Source: Oscillospiraceae bacterium
Lineage (GTDB): Bacteria; Bacillota; Clostridia; Oscillospirales; Oscillospiraceae
Reading direction: 5' to 3'
Assembly: GCA_017398625.1 (NCBI GenBank)
Contig: JAFQFP010000026.1
Location: 1 to 54,941 of the forward strand
Length of the DNA stretch: 54,941 nt
Shown here: piece after piece, positions 17,152-25,878 of the stretch
Position numbering within the stretch: the first letter of the stretch is position 1
How the letters are laid out: every line of letters begins with the position of its first letter
Position numbers and translations under genes: made by a program
The notes under the pieces: model-generated
What the model was told of the DNA's origin: nothing
Databases searched by the model: none
The model's input: only the letters and a program-made list of their open reading frames with translations

Positions 17152-17773
17152 TATCGCTCTGCCAAAGGGGCGCTTGGGCGAAAAAGCCTACGCATTGCTG
17201 AAAAATGCCGGCTTTGAGTGCCCTGCCTTGGAGCAGCCCGGCAGAAGGCTGGTCTTTGAAAACCCGGAGAAGGGTGTCCGCTATTTCTGGGTGAAGCCCT
17301 CGGATGTTGCCATCTATGTGGAACGGGGAGCGGCGGATCTGGGCATCGTGGGCAAGGATATCCTGCTGGAGTACCGGCCGGATGTGTATGAGCTGCTGGA
17401 TCTGGGCATGGGAAAATGCCGCATGGCGGTGGCAGCTCCCCGTGGTTTTCGGGATGCCACCGGAACCACACTGCGGGTAGCCACTAAGTTCCCCCGGATC
17501 GCCCAGAGCCATTACAACGGCAAGTGCCGGGATATCGACATCATCAAGCTGAACGGCTCCATTGAGCTTGCCCCCATTTTGGGGCTGTCCGATGTGATCG
17601 TGGACATCGTGGAGACGGGAAAGACCTTAAAGGAGAACGATCTGGAGGTGGTGGAGACCATCGTGCCCATCAGCGCCAGACTTATCGCGAACAAAGCCGG
17701 ATACAAGTTCCGCGGCGGTGCTATCGATGCCATCGCCCGGGGTCTGGCACAGCAGGTGGAGAGTGGATTATGA
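17135..17773 (+). CDS. hisG: ATP phosphoribosyltransferase, short form
   Basis: 212 aa, the HisG-S form that lacks the C-terminal regulatory domain and depends on HisZ, which is present just upstream. Catalyses the first step, joining ATP and PRPP. Motifs include ALPKGRLGEKAY at the N terminus and ADLGIVGKDILLE near 68-80; the PRPP-binding region is DIVETGKTLKEND near 152-164. The start is TTG at 17135, 17 bases inside hisZ, with GGGGAGG upstream. Confidence 0.96.
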   Translation: MKTTVNIALPKGRLGEKAYALLKNAGFECPALEQPGRRLVFENPEKGVRYFWVKPSDVAIYVERGAADLGIVGKDILLEYRPDVYELLDLGMGKCRMAVAAPRGFRDATGTTLRVATKFPRIAQSHYNGKCRDIDIIKLNGSIELAPILGLSDVIVDIVETGKTLKENDLEVVETIVPISARLIANKAGYKFRGGAIDAIARGLAQQVESGL

Positions 17774-19044
17774 TCAGGATCATGAAATACGGCCAGATCC
17801 CCAACGGGGAGCTGTTTGCACGGGAGGAGCCGACCTCCAATGTTGCCCCCATCGTGGCGGAGATCTTAGCGGATGTCCGCAGCCGGGGGGACGCGGCGGT
17901 GCTGGAATACACCGCGAAATTTGACGGCGCGGTGCTTTCCTCGCCGGAAGTCAGCCAAAATGAGATCGCCGAAGCCGTGGCGCAGGTGGATCCTGCTTTT
18001 TTGGAGATCCTGCGCACCGCTGCGGAAAATATCCGCAGCTTCCACAGCCGGCAGGTGAGAAACAGCTTCATCCTCGCCGAGCAGGACGGCATCATCACCG
18101 GACAGAAGATCACCCCCATTGAAAAGGTGGGCGTGTATGTTCCCGGCGGACGGGCGGCATACCCCTCCACGGTGCTGATGGATACCATTCCTGCCAAGAT
18201 CGCCGGCTGCCCCCAGATCATCATGGTCACACCCCCCGGAAAGGACGGAAAGGTGAATCCCGTGATCTTGGCGGCTGCCGCTGTGGCAGGGGTAGACCGG
18301 GTGTTTAAGGTAGGCGGCGCACAGGCTGTGGCAGCCCTTGCCTACGGCACGGAAACCGTTCCCAAGGTGGACAAGATCGTGGGCCCCGGCAATGCCTTTG
18401 TGGCGGAGGCCAAGAAGCAGGTATTCGGCAGGGTGTCCATCGATATGATCGCAGGCCCCAGTGAGATCTTGGTGGTGGCGGACGGCAAGAGCAACCCTGC
18501 CCATGTGGCGGCGGATATGCTGTCCCAAGCGGAGCATGACCCCATGGCATCGGCGGTGCTGGTGACGGACAGCGAGGAGCTGGCAAACCGGGTCAGCGCC
18601 GAGCTGGAGCGGCAGATCCCTCTGCTGCCCAAGGCGGACATCGCCCGCGCTTCCATCGACAATAACGGCAAGATCATCCTTGCGCCGGATCTGGGTATGG
18701 TCATTGCGGTGGCAAACGAGATCGCCCCGGAGCATCTGGAGCTGATGGTGGATAACCCCTTTGACTATCTGGACGGCATCCGCAACGCAGGCTCTATCTT
18801 CATGGGCAGAAACTGCCCGGAGGCGGTGGGTGACTATTTCGCAGGCCCCAACCACACCCTGCCCACCAGCGGTACGGCACGGTTTTCCAGCCCCTTGAGC
18901 GTGGATGATTTTGTGAAAAAGAGCCAATACACCTATTACACCGCCGAGGCGCTGGCACGGGTGGGGCAGCAGATAGCTTCCTTTGCCCGGCAGGAGGGCT
19001 TGGAAGCCCACGCCAGAAGTGTGACGGTGCGGCTGGAGGATTGA
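17770..19044 (+). CDS. hisD: Histidinol dehydrogenase
   Basis: 424 aa. Performs the last two oxidations, L-histidinol to histidine, using NAD and zinc. The family signature is IDMIAGPSEILVVADG through DMLSQAEHDPMASAVLVT, which holds catalytic and zinc ligands; GPNHTLPTSGTARFSSPLSV near the C terminus is also diagnostic. ATGA overlap with hisG suggests tight translational coupling. Confidence 0.97.
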   Translation: MIRIMKYGQIPNGELFAREEPTSNVAPIVAEILADVRSRGDAAVLEYTAKFDGAVLSSPEVSQNEIAEAVAQVDPAFLEILRTAAENIRSFHSRQVRNSFILAEQDGIITGQKITPIEKVGVYVPGGRAAYPSTVLMDTIPAKIAGCPQIIMVTPPGKDGKVNPVILAAAAVAGVDRVFKVGGAQAVAALAYGTETVPKVDKIVGPGNAFVAEAKKQVFGRVSIDMIAGPSEILVVADGKSNPAHVAADMLSQAEHDPMASAVLVTDSEELANRVSAELERQIPLLPKADIARASIDNNGKIILAPDLGMVIAVANEIAPEHLELMVDNPFDYLDGIRNAGSIFMGRNCPEAVGDYFAGPNHTLPTSGTARFSSPLSVDDFVKKSQYTYYTAEALARVGQQIASFARQEGLEAHARSVTVRLED

Positions 19045-19047
19045 GCC

Positions 19048-20121
19048 ATGAGCAGATTTCTGAAGCAGCGCTACCAGGCTATGGAGGCTTATACCCCCGG
19101 TGAACAGCCCCGTGACATGGAGTACATCAAGCTGAACACCAACGAAGCACCCTTTCCCCCTGCGCCCTCTGTGCTGGAGGCGGTGGGGAAAGAGGATATC
19201 GCCCTGCTGCGGCTGTACAGCGACCCCACCTGCAGCGCCCTCACGGAAAAGCTGGCGCGGCTGTACGGCGTGGGCAAGGAGAACATTTTCCTGTCCAACG
19301 GCTCCGATGACATTCTGAATTTTGCCTTTATGGCATTTGGGGAAAAGGGCGCCCGGTTCCCGGACATCACCTACGGCTTTTACAAGGTGTTTGCCCAGCT
19401 TCACGGCGTGGAAGCGGAGCAGATCCCCTTGGAGGAGGATTTTTCTCTGGATTACAAGCGCTACTGCGCCGGCGGAAGGCTGACGGTGATCGCCAATCCC
19501 AACGCCCCCACAGGCATGAGCATCCCGGTGTGGCAGATCGAGGAGATCCTCAGATCCGACCCCCACCGGGTGGTGGTCATCGATGAAGCTTATGTGGATT
19601 TCGGCGGCGAGAGCTGCTATCCGCTGATCGAAAAGTATGACAATCTTCTGGTGGTGCGTACCTTCTCCAAGTCCCGGTGCATGGCAGGGGGCAGATTGGG
19701 CTATGCCATGGGCAGCGCCGCCATCATCGCCGATCTGGAGAAGCTCAAATACGCCACCAACCCCTATAACATCAACCGTCTGACCCAAGCGCTGGGAGAA
19801 GCCACCGTGGACGCGGAGGACTACTACCGGGCTATGTGCGGCGAGATCATCCGAGTCCGGGAATGGACAGCCAAGGCATTGGAAGCGCTGGGCTTCCGGG
19901 TGCTGCCCTCCCAGACCAATTTCCTGTTCGTCAGCCACAGCGGTATCGGCGGTAAGGCGCTGTATCTGGCGCTGAAGCAGCGGGGGATCTTGGTGCGGCA
20001 TTTTGAAAGCCAGCGGATCCGGGACTTCAACCGGGTCACCATCGGCGACAAACGCCAGATGGAGCGGTTCGTGGAGACCGTAAAGGATATTTTGCAGGAG
20101 GCAGGCTATGAGAACAAGTGA
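19048..20121 (+). CDS. hisC: Histidinol-phosphate aminotransferase
   Basis: 357 aa PLP enzyme of fold type I. The Schiff-base lysine is Lys208 in TFSKSRCMAGGRLGY. ANPNAPTGMSIP (about 150-161) and VIDEAYVDFGG (near 176-186) are the usual PLP-contact motifs. It starts 3 bases after hisD and its end overlaps hisB by 14 bases. Confidence 0.96.
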   Translation: MSRFLKQRYQAMEAYTPGEQPRDMEYIKLNTNEAPFPPAPSVLEAVGKEDIALLRLYSDPTCSALTEKLARLYGVGKENIFLSNGSDDILNFAFMAFGEKGARFPDITYGFYKVFAQLHGVEAEQIPLEEDFSLDYKRYCAGGRLTVIANPNAPTGMSIPVWQIEEILRSDPHRVVVIDEAYVDFGGESCYPLIEKYDNLLVVRTFSKSRCMAGGRLGYAMGSAAIIADLEKLKYATNPYNINRLTQALGEATVDAEDYYRAMCGEIIRVREWTAKALEALGFRVLPSQTNFLFVSHSGIGGKALYLALKQRGILVRHFESQRIRDFNRVTIGDKRQMERFVETVKDILQEAGYENK

Positions 20122-20695
20122 AGTGGTCCGCAAGACGGCGGAAACCGATATTTCTCTGACTTTGAATCTGGACGGCACAGGAAAAAGCACCGTTGCCACC
20201 GGCTGCGGCTTTCTCGATCACATGCTGACCCTGTTTGCCGCCCACGGCAGATTCGATCTGACGGTCAGCTGCCAAGGGGACACATGGGTGGACGATCACC
20301 ACACCGTGGAGGATGTGGGCATCTGTCTGGGTAAGGCATTTGCCGATGCGCTGGGCGAAAAGCGGGGCATCACCCGCTACGGCAGCTTCCTGCTGCCCAT
20401 GGATGAGGCGCTGATCCTCACCGCCGTGGACATCTCCGGCAGAAGCTACTTAGGCTACTGTCTGGACATCCCCACGGAGAAGATCGGCAGCTTTGATTCG
20501 GAGCTGGTGGAGGAATTTTTCTTGGGCTTTGTGCGCCAGTGCCCCATGAGCCTGCACATCCGTAAGATAGCAGGCACCAATTCCCACCACATTGCCGAGG
20601 GAGCGTTCAAAAGCGTTGCCCGCAGCCTAAAGGCAGCGGTGGCGGTGGATGCCGCCGATCCCAATGCCATCCCCTCCACAAAGGGAGTGCTGTGA
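20108..20695 (+). CDS. hisB: Imidazoleglycerol-phosphate dehydratase
   Basis: 195 aa, the monofunctional form. The two metal-binding repeats are GFLDHMLTLFAAHG with DDHHTVEDVGICLG, and the C-terminal GTNSHHIAEGAFKSVARSLK. It lacks the N-terminal phosphatase domain of the enterobacterial HisB fusion, so this operon supplies no histidinol phosphatase. Confidence 0.97.
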   Translation: MRTSEVVRKTAETDISLTLNLDGTGKSTVATGCGFLDHMLTLFAAHGRFDLTVSCQGDTWVDDHHTVEDVGICLGKAFADALGEKRGITRYGSFLLPMDEALILTAVDISGRSYLGYCLDIPTEKIGSFDSELVEEFFLGFVRQCPMSLHIRKIAGTNSHHIAEGAFKSVARSLKAAVAVDAADPNAIPSTKGVL

Positions 20696-21303
20696 TGGTC
20701 GGTATTATCGATTACGGCGTGGGCAACCTGTTTTCCCTGCGCTCCTCGCTGGAAGCGGTGGGGGCAGAGGTGTTCGTCTCCGGGGACGCGGCGGAGCTTG
20801 CCCGGGCAGACCGTCTGGTGCTGCCGGGGGTGGGGGCATTTGAAGATGCCGCCTGCAAGCTGCGGCAGACCGGCATGGACAAGGTGGTGTATGCCGCGGC
20901 AGAGCAGGGGAAGCCTTTGCTTGGCATCTGCCTTGGGATGCAGATGCTGTTTGAGGAAAGCCATGAGTACGGCTGCCACAAGGGCTTGGGTCTGCTGAAG
21001 GGGCAGGTGGTCGCCATGGAGGGCATGCTGCCCCCGGTGCTGAAGATCCCACACATCGGCTGGAACAGCCTGCAAAAGCAGCGGGAAAGCCGTATCCTTT
21101 CCGAAATTTCCGAGGGAGACTTTGTCTATTTCGTCCATTCCTTCCATGCGGTGGGCTGCGAGGCTTCTCTTGCCGCCACCACCCAGTACGGCATCCCCAT
21201 CACCGCTGCCGTGGAGCAGGGGAATGTGATGGGCTGCCAGTTCCACCCGGAAAAAAGCGGCGGTGTGGGACTTGCCATCTTAAAGACCTTTAGTAGGATG
21301 TGA
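20695..21303 (+). CDS. hisH: Imidazole glycerol phosphate synthase, glutaminase subunit
   Basis: 202 aa. Supplies ammonia to HisF. A class I glutamine amidotransferase: GICLGMQMLFEES with the catalytic cysteine near 79, and FHPEKSG near the end giving the histidine-glutamate pair. I take the ATG at 20695 (AAGGGAG 7 bases before it) over a GTG three bases earlier. It overlaps the hisB stop by one base. Confidence 0.96.
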   Translation: MVGIIDYGVGNLFSLRSSLEAVGAEVFVSGDAAELARADRLVLPGVGAFEDAACKLRQTGMDKVVYAAAEQGKPLLGICLGMQMLFEESHEYGCHKGLGLLKGQVVAMEGMLPPVLKIPHIGWNSLQKQRESRILSEISEGDFVYFVHSFHAVGCEASLAATTQYGIPITAAVEQGNVMGCQFHPEKSGGVGLAILKTFSRM

Positions 21304-21307
21304 TCGT

Positions 21308-22021
21308 ATGAATATTTTTCCTGCCATCGACCTCTACGGCGGCAAGGCAGTGCGGCTTTACAAGGGCGACTACAGCCAAATGACCGTGTATTCCAACGAC
21401 CCGGTGCAGGTGGCGCTGGACTTCCGGGCAGCAGGCGCGGCATTTTTGCATCTGGTGGATCTGGAGGGCGCGAAAAGCGGCAAGCCGGAAAACGGCGAGA
21501 CCGTTTCCCGGATCGTGGCTGCCTTTGGCGGCTTCGTGGAGGTGGGCGGCGGCATTCGCAGCATGGAAACGGTGGATGCCTACCTTGCGCTGGGTGTCGA
21601 CCGGGTGATCTTGGGTACGGCGGCGGTAAAGGACCCGGAATTTCTGCGGCAGGCACTTGCCAAATACGGGGAAAAGATCGCCGTGGGCGTTGACCTGAAG
21701 GACGGCTTTGTTGCCATCCACGGCTGGACGGAGAAAACGGAGCTCAGCGCTGAGGCGTTCTTCCAAAACATGGAGCGGCTGGGGGTCAAGACCGTGATCT
21801 GCACCGACATTTCCCGGGACGGGGCCATGCAGGGCACCAACCGGGCACTGTATAGAGACTTGGCTCAGCGCTACGGCATCGACATTATTGCCTCCGGCGG
21901 CGTTTCCTCTCTGGAGGATGTGGCTGCGCTGGCGGCTATGGGGCTTTACGGCGCCATCATCGGCAAAGCATATTATGTCGGTGCCATCGATCTTAAAAAG
22001 GCGCTGGAGGTGGCAAAATGA
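21308..22021 (+). CDS. hisA: ProFAR isomerase (HisA)
   Basis: 237 aa TIM-barrel isomerase. The catalytic aspartates fall in FPAIDLYGGKAVRLYKGDY near residue 8 and TDISRDGAMQGTN near 160. The phosphate-binding turns GGGIRS and ASGGVSS match the family and distinguish it from HisF. It overlaps hisF by 4 bases (ATGA). Confidence 0.96.
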   Translation: MNIFPAIDLYGGKAVRLYKGDYSQMTVYSNDPVQVALDFRAAGAAFLHLVDLEGAKSGKPENGETVSRIVAAFGGFVEVGGGIRSMETVDAYLALGVDRVILGTAAVKDPEFLRQALAKYGEKIAVGVDLKDGFVAIHGWTEKTELSAEAFFQNMERLGVKTVICTDISRDGAMQGTNRALYRDLAQRYGIDIIASGGVSSLEDVAALAAMGLYGAIIGKAYYVGAIDLKKALEVAK

Positions 22022-22776
22022 TCACAAAGCGGATCATCCCCTGTCTGGATGTGAGAAACGGCAGAGTGGTCAAGGGCGTGAATTTTGGGGGGCTTTGCGA
22101 TGTGTCCTCCCCCGTGGAGCTGGGAAAATTCTACAGCGACAACGGCGCCGACGAGCTGGTGTTTTACGATATCACCGCCTCGGCAGAGGGCCGCGCCCTG
22201 TTTACCGACATTTTGACGGAGGTGGCACGAACCATCTTCATCCCCTTGACCGTTGGCGGCGGCATCAACACCTTGGAGGACTTTGACCGGGTGCTGAAAT
22301 GCGGCGCCGACAAGGTCAGCGTAAACTCCGGCGCGATCCGGGACCCCTCTCTCATCGGCGCGGCTGCCAAGCGCTACGGCGACCAGTGCGTGGTGATCTC
22401 CGCGGATGTGAAGCGGGTGGAGGGTGTGTTCCGGGTCTTTGCCAAGGGCGGCAGGGAAAACACCGGTATGGAAGCCATCTCTTGGATCAAGCGCTGTGTG
22501 GACAGCGGTGCCGGTGAGGTGGTGCTCAATTCCATCGATACCGACGGCGTGAAAAAGGGCTTTGACCTTGAAATGCTGGAAGCGGTGTGCGACGCGGTGA
22601 ATGTGCCGGTGATCGCCTCCGGCGGCGCAGGCTGCAAGCAGGATTTTGTGGAGCTGTTCCACCGCTTACCCAAGGTGGACGCGGGACTTGCCGCCTCCAT
22701 CTTCCACTTCGGTGAGGTGACCATCCCCGAGCTGAAGCGGACTTTGCGGGAAAATAACATTACTGTGAGGTTATGA
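22018..22776 (+). CDS. hisF: Imidazole glycerol phosphate synthase, cyclase subunit
   Basis: 252 aa TIM barrel that closes the imidazole ring with ammonia from His[20 protein letters not shown] (with Asp11) and [18 protein letters not shown] are the two catalytic aspartate motifs; ASGGAGC is the phosphate-binding turn. Length and order (hisH-hisA-hisF) are as usual. Confidence 0.97.
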   Translation: MITKRIIPCLDVRNGRVVKGVNFGGLCDVSSPVELGKFYSDNGADELVFYDITASAEGRALFTDILTEVARTIFIPLTVGGGINTLEDFDRVLKCGADKVSVNSGAIRDPSLIGAAAKRYGDQCVVISADVKRVEGVFRVFAKGGRENTGMEAISWIKRCVDSGAGEVVLNSIDTDGVKKGFDLEMLEAVCDAVNVPVIASGGAGCKQDFVELFHRLPKVDAGLAASIFHFGEVTIPELKRTLRENNITVRL

Positions 22777-22777
22777 T

Positions 22778-23422
22778 ATGCTGGACATGCAAGAACTGAA
22801 ATTTGACGAAAAGGGTCTGATCCCTGCCATCGTGGTGGACGATGAGACGGGAAAGGTGCTGACCCTTGCTTATATGAACCGGGAGAGCTTAAAAATCTCC
22901 ATGGAAAAGGGACTGACCTGCTTTTTCAGCCGCTCCCGGCAGCAGCTTTGGCTGAAAGGGGAGACCAGCGGCAACTATCAGCATATCTGCCGGATCGTGG
23001 CGGATTGCGATAACGACGCGCTGACGGTGTATGTGCGCAAGGACGGGCCCGCCTGCCATCTGGGCACCGATTCCTGCTTTACCAAGGCTGTGTATGGATG
23101 TGAGCAGGAGAAATTCTCCATGCAGGGGCTGTATGACCTGCTGCAGGGGAGAAAGGAAATGCTGCCCGAGGGCTCTTACACCACCTACCTGTTCCAGAAG
23201 GGCATGGATAAGATCCTGAAAAAGGTGGGCGAGGAATGTACCGAGGTGATCATCGGCGCGAAAAACGCCGACAAGGCAGAGACGGTGTATGAGATCGCGG
23301 ATCTTGCCTACCACACCATGGTACTGATGGTGGAAATGGGCATCACCGTGGAGGATATCAAAAAGGAGCTTGCCTCCCGCCATGTCATCGACCACAAGGT
23401 CAAACAGGAAAAAATGACCTGA
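22778..23422 (+). CDS. hisI: Bifunctional HisI-HisE (phosphoribosyl-AMP cyclohydrolase / -ATP pyrophosphatase)
   Basis: 214 aa fusion for steps 2 and 3 of the pathway. The N-terminal cyclohydrolase part (about 1-110) has [26 protein letters not shown] and the metal-binding cysteine region [21 protein letters not shown]. The C-terminal pyrophosphatase helix bundle has [15 protein letters not shown] and [19 protein letters not shown] lies 8 bases before the ATG. It is the last gene of the operon and is followed by a strong terminator. Confidence 0.96.
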   Translation: MLDMQELKFDEKGLIPAIVVDDETGKVLTLAYMNRESLKISMEKGLTCFFSRSRQQLWLKGETSGNYQHICRIVADCDNDALTVYVRKDGPACHLGTDSCFTKAVYGCEQEKFSMQGLYDLLQGRKEMLPEGSYTTYLFQKGMDKILKKVGEECTEVIIGAKNADKAETVYEIADLAYHTMVLMVEMGITVEDIKKELASRHVIDHKVKQEKMT

Positions 23423-23437
23423 CAGCATAGAAAAGCA

Positions 23438-23469
23438 GCCCCGGAAGGAATGACTTCCGGGGCGTTTTT
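23438..23469 (+). terminator. Terminator of the his operon
   Basis: GCCCCGGAAG pairs exactly with CTTCCGGGGC, followed by GTTTTT, 16 bases after the hisIE stop. Confidence 0.93.
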
Positions 23470-23471
23470 GC

Positions 23472-23500
23472 TTGACAAAGGCTGAAAAAAATGCTATTCT
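23472..23500 (+). promoter_or_regulatory. Promoter for the DUF6291-like gene
   Basis: TTGACA (23472-23477), a 17-base spacer and TATTCT (23495-23500) with TGC just before the -10. It starts directly after the T-run of the his terminator. Confidence 0.82.
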
Positions 23501-23539
23501 ATTTATGAACAGATGTTCGCAAATAGAAAGGAGGAGACT

Positions 23540-23954
23540 ATGAAACCAATGTGCTATGTGTGCTTGTATCTTAGCTATCTGGAGGCGATGGAGTATCTGT
23601 CCGATGCGGAGCTGGGACAGGTGATCCGCAGCCTGCTGGAGTATGCCAAGACCGGGGAAAAGAAGAAGCTGTCCGGCTTGCAGGGAGCTATGCTGACATG
23701 GATGACGGGACAGCATGACCGTGACCGGGAGCGGTATGACAAGCGGTGCGAGGTCAACCGTGCCAACGGCAAAAAGGGAGGCAGACCCCGAAAGGAGCCG
23801 CTGCCGATGTGAGCGGAGCTTTTGGGAAAGCGATGGGTTATTTGAAAAACCGAAAAAACCCAAAGAAAAGGATAAGGATAAGGGTAAGGATAAAGAGAAG
23901 AAAAAGATATATGAGTTTGAGTGTGAGGGGCGCGCCGGCTATGCGAATGCATAG
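23540..23954 (+). pseudogene. DUF6291-like gene, frameshifted and truncated
   Basis: The intact part (23540-23812, 90 aa) starts with AAGGAGGAG upstream and ends NGKKGGRPRKEPLPM. This fits DUF6291 proteins of gut Clostridia and their phages, which have this head, then a Lys/Asp/Glu-rich linker and a C-terminal domain. Here the frame stops at 23810-23812. One base further on, another frame continues with FWESDGLFEKPKKPKEKDKDKGKDKEKKK, the expected linker, until a stop at 23952-23954. The C-terminal domain is missing. A single-base insertion near 23807 plus loss of the 3' end is the likely history. The promoter still looks strong. The role of the family is not known to me. Confidence 0.7.
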
Positions 23955-23978
23955 CAGGGCGCGCCCCGCTCCGCGGGG
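23927..23978. repeat. Nested GC-rich palindromes at the end of the DUF6291 remnant
   Basis: GGGGCGCGCC (23927-23936) and GGCGCGCCCC (23958-23967) enclose GCTATGC-GAAT-GCATAGC (23938-23955), giving a 17-bp stem with a small internal bulge. The outer right arm can instead form CCCCGC-TCC-GCGGGG (23964-23978). No T-run follows at once, so it is not a standard terminator. The remaining bases to 24104 hold a pyrimidine-rich run (TATATATTTTTTC and beyond) and no gene I can support. Confidence 0.85.
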
Positions 23979-24104
23979 ACACCCCGTTTATATATTTTTT
24001 CTTTTTCTTTTCTTTCAATAAGGGGCGGTTTCCACAGTCGGTCAAAACGGCTTGGTGTTTATGGATATGCTGAGAGCCCCTGTGCGGGAGGGCTTGGATT
24101 CAGG

Positions 24105-25757
24105 TTATTTTTCCCAGAGGTATACTCTGGCTTCGTAGGGCTGGAGGAAGTGCTTCTTGGCTTTGGGATAGTTCAGCAGCACCAGCCTGCCGCTGTCGAT
24201 GTCAAAGCCCTCCGGAACAGGCAGTGCCAGCGTCTTTTTGGCGAAGGAGCAGATCACCAGCAGCTTTTGCCGCTCGTCCTCCCGGGCGTAGACATATACA
24301 TCGGGGGAGAGGGGGAAATACTCCCTGTAATCGCCGTGGCGCACGGCGGAAAGCCGCTTACGCAAGGCGATGGCGCGGCGGTAGAAATTCAGAACGGAAG
24401 CCGGATCCTTCTCTTGGTCGGCGGCGTTGATCCGCTTGTAATTGGGGTTGACCGCCATCCACGGCTCGCCGGTGGTGAAGCCTGCGTTTTCTTCGCTGCT
24501 CCACTGCACCGGGCTTCTGGCACCGTCACGGGAGGAACGCCACAGCCGCTTCAGCCGCTGCTCCTCGGTCTTGTTCAGCGCGGAATGGGTATACTGCCAA
24601 AGGGTCTGCACATCCCGGTACATATCTGCCCGCTCCGGACGCCAGTTGGTCATACCCAGCTCCTGCCCCTGATATACGAAGGGCGTACCCTTCTGGAACA
24701 GGTAGGACACCGCCAGCATCTTGGCGCTTTCGGACCAAAATTCCTCGCTGCCGTAGCGGGTGACGATCCGGGGATGGTCGTGGTTTTCCAGATACAGCAT
24801 ATTCCATGCCCGACCCTCCAGACCCTGCTGCCAAGAGGTAAACGCCCGCTTCAGCCGGGGCAGGAAGAAGGGCGTGGGCAGATAATCGGTGAACAGGCAA
24901 TCGGCGCACTGGCACTGGAACTGGATCATCATATCCATCTGCCCGGTCTCCTCGTCGATGTAGCGCAGCGCCAGCTTGGGGCTGACCAGAGGCGCTTCCG
25001 CAAGGGTCATGCAATCGTAGTGATCCAGCACATCCCGCTTGAATTCCGCCAGATATTCGTGGATGTGGGGGCCGTGGTTGTAATTGGGCATACCCTTGTA
25101 GATAGGGAACAGATGGTCGTCGGGCAGACCCTCCTTTTTGGAGATGTAGGTGATCACATCCTCCCGGAAGCCGTCTACCCCCATGTCCAGCCAGAACCGC
25201 AGGATCTTTTTCACTTCCTCCCGGACAAGGGGATTGTCCATGTTCAGATCCGGCTGCTTCACCGCGAACAGGTGCAGATAGTATTCTCCGCGGACTTCAT
25301 CGTAAGTCCAAGCCTTGCCCTCAAAGTTGGAATCCCAGTTGTTGGGCAGGCTGCCGTCTGCCTTGGCGGGACGCCAGATGTAGTAATCGGTGTACGGATC
25401 GATGCGTTGGCGGCTTTTTTGGAACCATTCATGCTCATCGCTGGTATGGTTCACCACCAGATCCATGATCAGCTTCATGCCCCGCCGGTGCACCCCATCC
25501 AGCACCTTGCGAAAGGCCTCCATGCCGCCAAACTCCGGAGCGATGTCCATATAGTCGGAGATATCGTAGCCGCAATCGGCACCGGGGGAAGGGTAGATGG
25601 GGGAGAACCAGATGCCGTCGATGCCCAGCTCCTTCAGATAGTCCAGCTTTTCATAAACGCCCCACAGGTCGCCCATGCCGTCGCCGTTGCCGTCCTTGAA
25701 GCTCCTAGGCCAGATCTGATAGAAGACCATATCCTTATACCAGCGTGTTTTTTCCAT
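24105..25757 (-). CDS. GH13 alpha-glucosidase (oligo-1,6-glucosidase type)
   Basis: 550 aa cytoplasmic enzyme with no signal peptide. Opens alpha-1,6 or alpha-1,4 links of small glucans or related oligosaccharides. GH13 motifs: MDLVVNH (98-104), GVDGFREDVI with nucleophile Asp200, acid/base Glu254 in TLAEAPL, and ENHDHPR with Asp327. QPDLNMDNP before region II is typical of the oligo-1,6-glucosidase subgroup. Glu199 next to the nucleophile is less common than Met or Ile. It is divergent from the GH36 gene and shares its 121-base upstream region. Exact specificity (isomaltose, sucrose, trehalose-6-phosphate) cannot be decided here. Confidence 0.92.
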   Translation of the reverse strand: MEKTRWYKDMVFYQIWPRSFKDGNGDGMGDLWGVYEKLDYLKELGIDGIWFSPIYPSPGADCGYDISDYMDIAPEFGGMEAFRKVLDGVHRRGMKLIMDLVVNHTSDEHEWFQKSRQRIDPYTDYYIWRPAKADGSLPNNWDSNFEGKAWTYDEVRGEYYLHLFAVKQPDLNMDNPLVREEVKKILRFWLDMGVDGFREDVITYISKKEGLPDDHLFPIYKGMPNYNHGPHIHEYLAEFKRDVLDHYDCMTLAEAPLVSPKLALRYIDEETGQMDMMIQFQCQCADCLFTDYLPTPFFLPRLKRAFTSWQQGLEGRAWNMLYLENHDHPRIVTRYGSEEFWSESAKMLAVSYLFQKGTPFVYQGQELGMTNWRPERADMYRDVQTLWQYTHSALNKTEEQRLKRLWRSSRDGARSPVQWSSEENAGFTTGEPWMAVNPNYKRINAADQEKDPASVLNFYRRAIALRKRLSAVRHGDYREYFPLSPDVYVYAREDERQKLLVICSFAKKTLALPVPEGFDIDSGRLVLLNYPKAKKHFLQPYEARVYLWEK

Positions 25758-25787
25758 AAAGACCGCTCCTTTTTCTTGGATGGATCC

Positions 25788-25816
25788 ATTGTAGCACAGC
25801 TTTCATCCTCCGTCAC
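25788..25816 (-). promoter_or_regulatory. Candidate promoter for the GH13 gene
   Basis: On the minus strand GTGACG (25811-25816), a 17-base spacer ending in TGC and TACAAT (25788-25793). The extended -10 compensates for the imperfect -35. The GH36 promoter lies 11 bases beyond on the other strand. Confidence 0.6.
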
Positions 25817-25827
25817 CAAAAATCTCG

Positions 25828-25856
25828 TTGACAGGGTATTTTTCGGCAGATACAAT
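25828..25856 (+). promoter_or_regulatory. Promoter for the GH36 gene
   Basis: TTGACA (25828-25833), a 17-base spacer and TACAAT (25851-25856): consensus -35, five of six in the -10, 22 bases before the start codon. Confidence 0.87.
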
Positions 25857-25878
25857 AGAGGAAAAGGAGCTGATTTGT

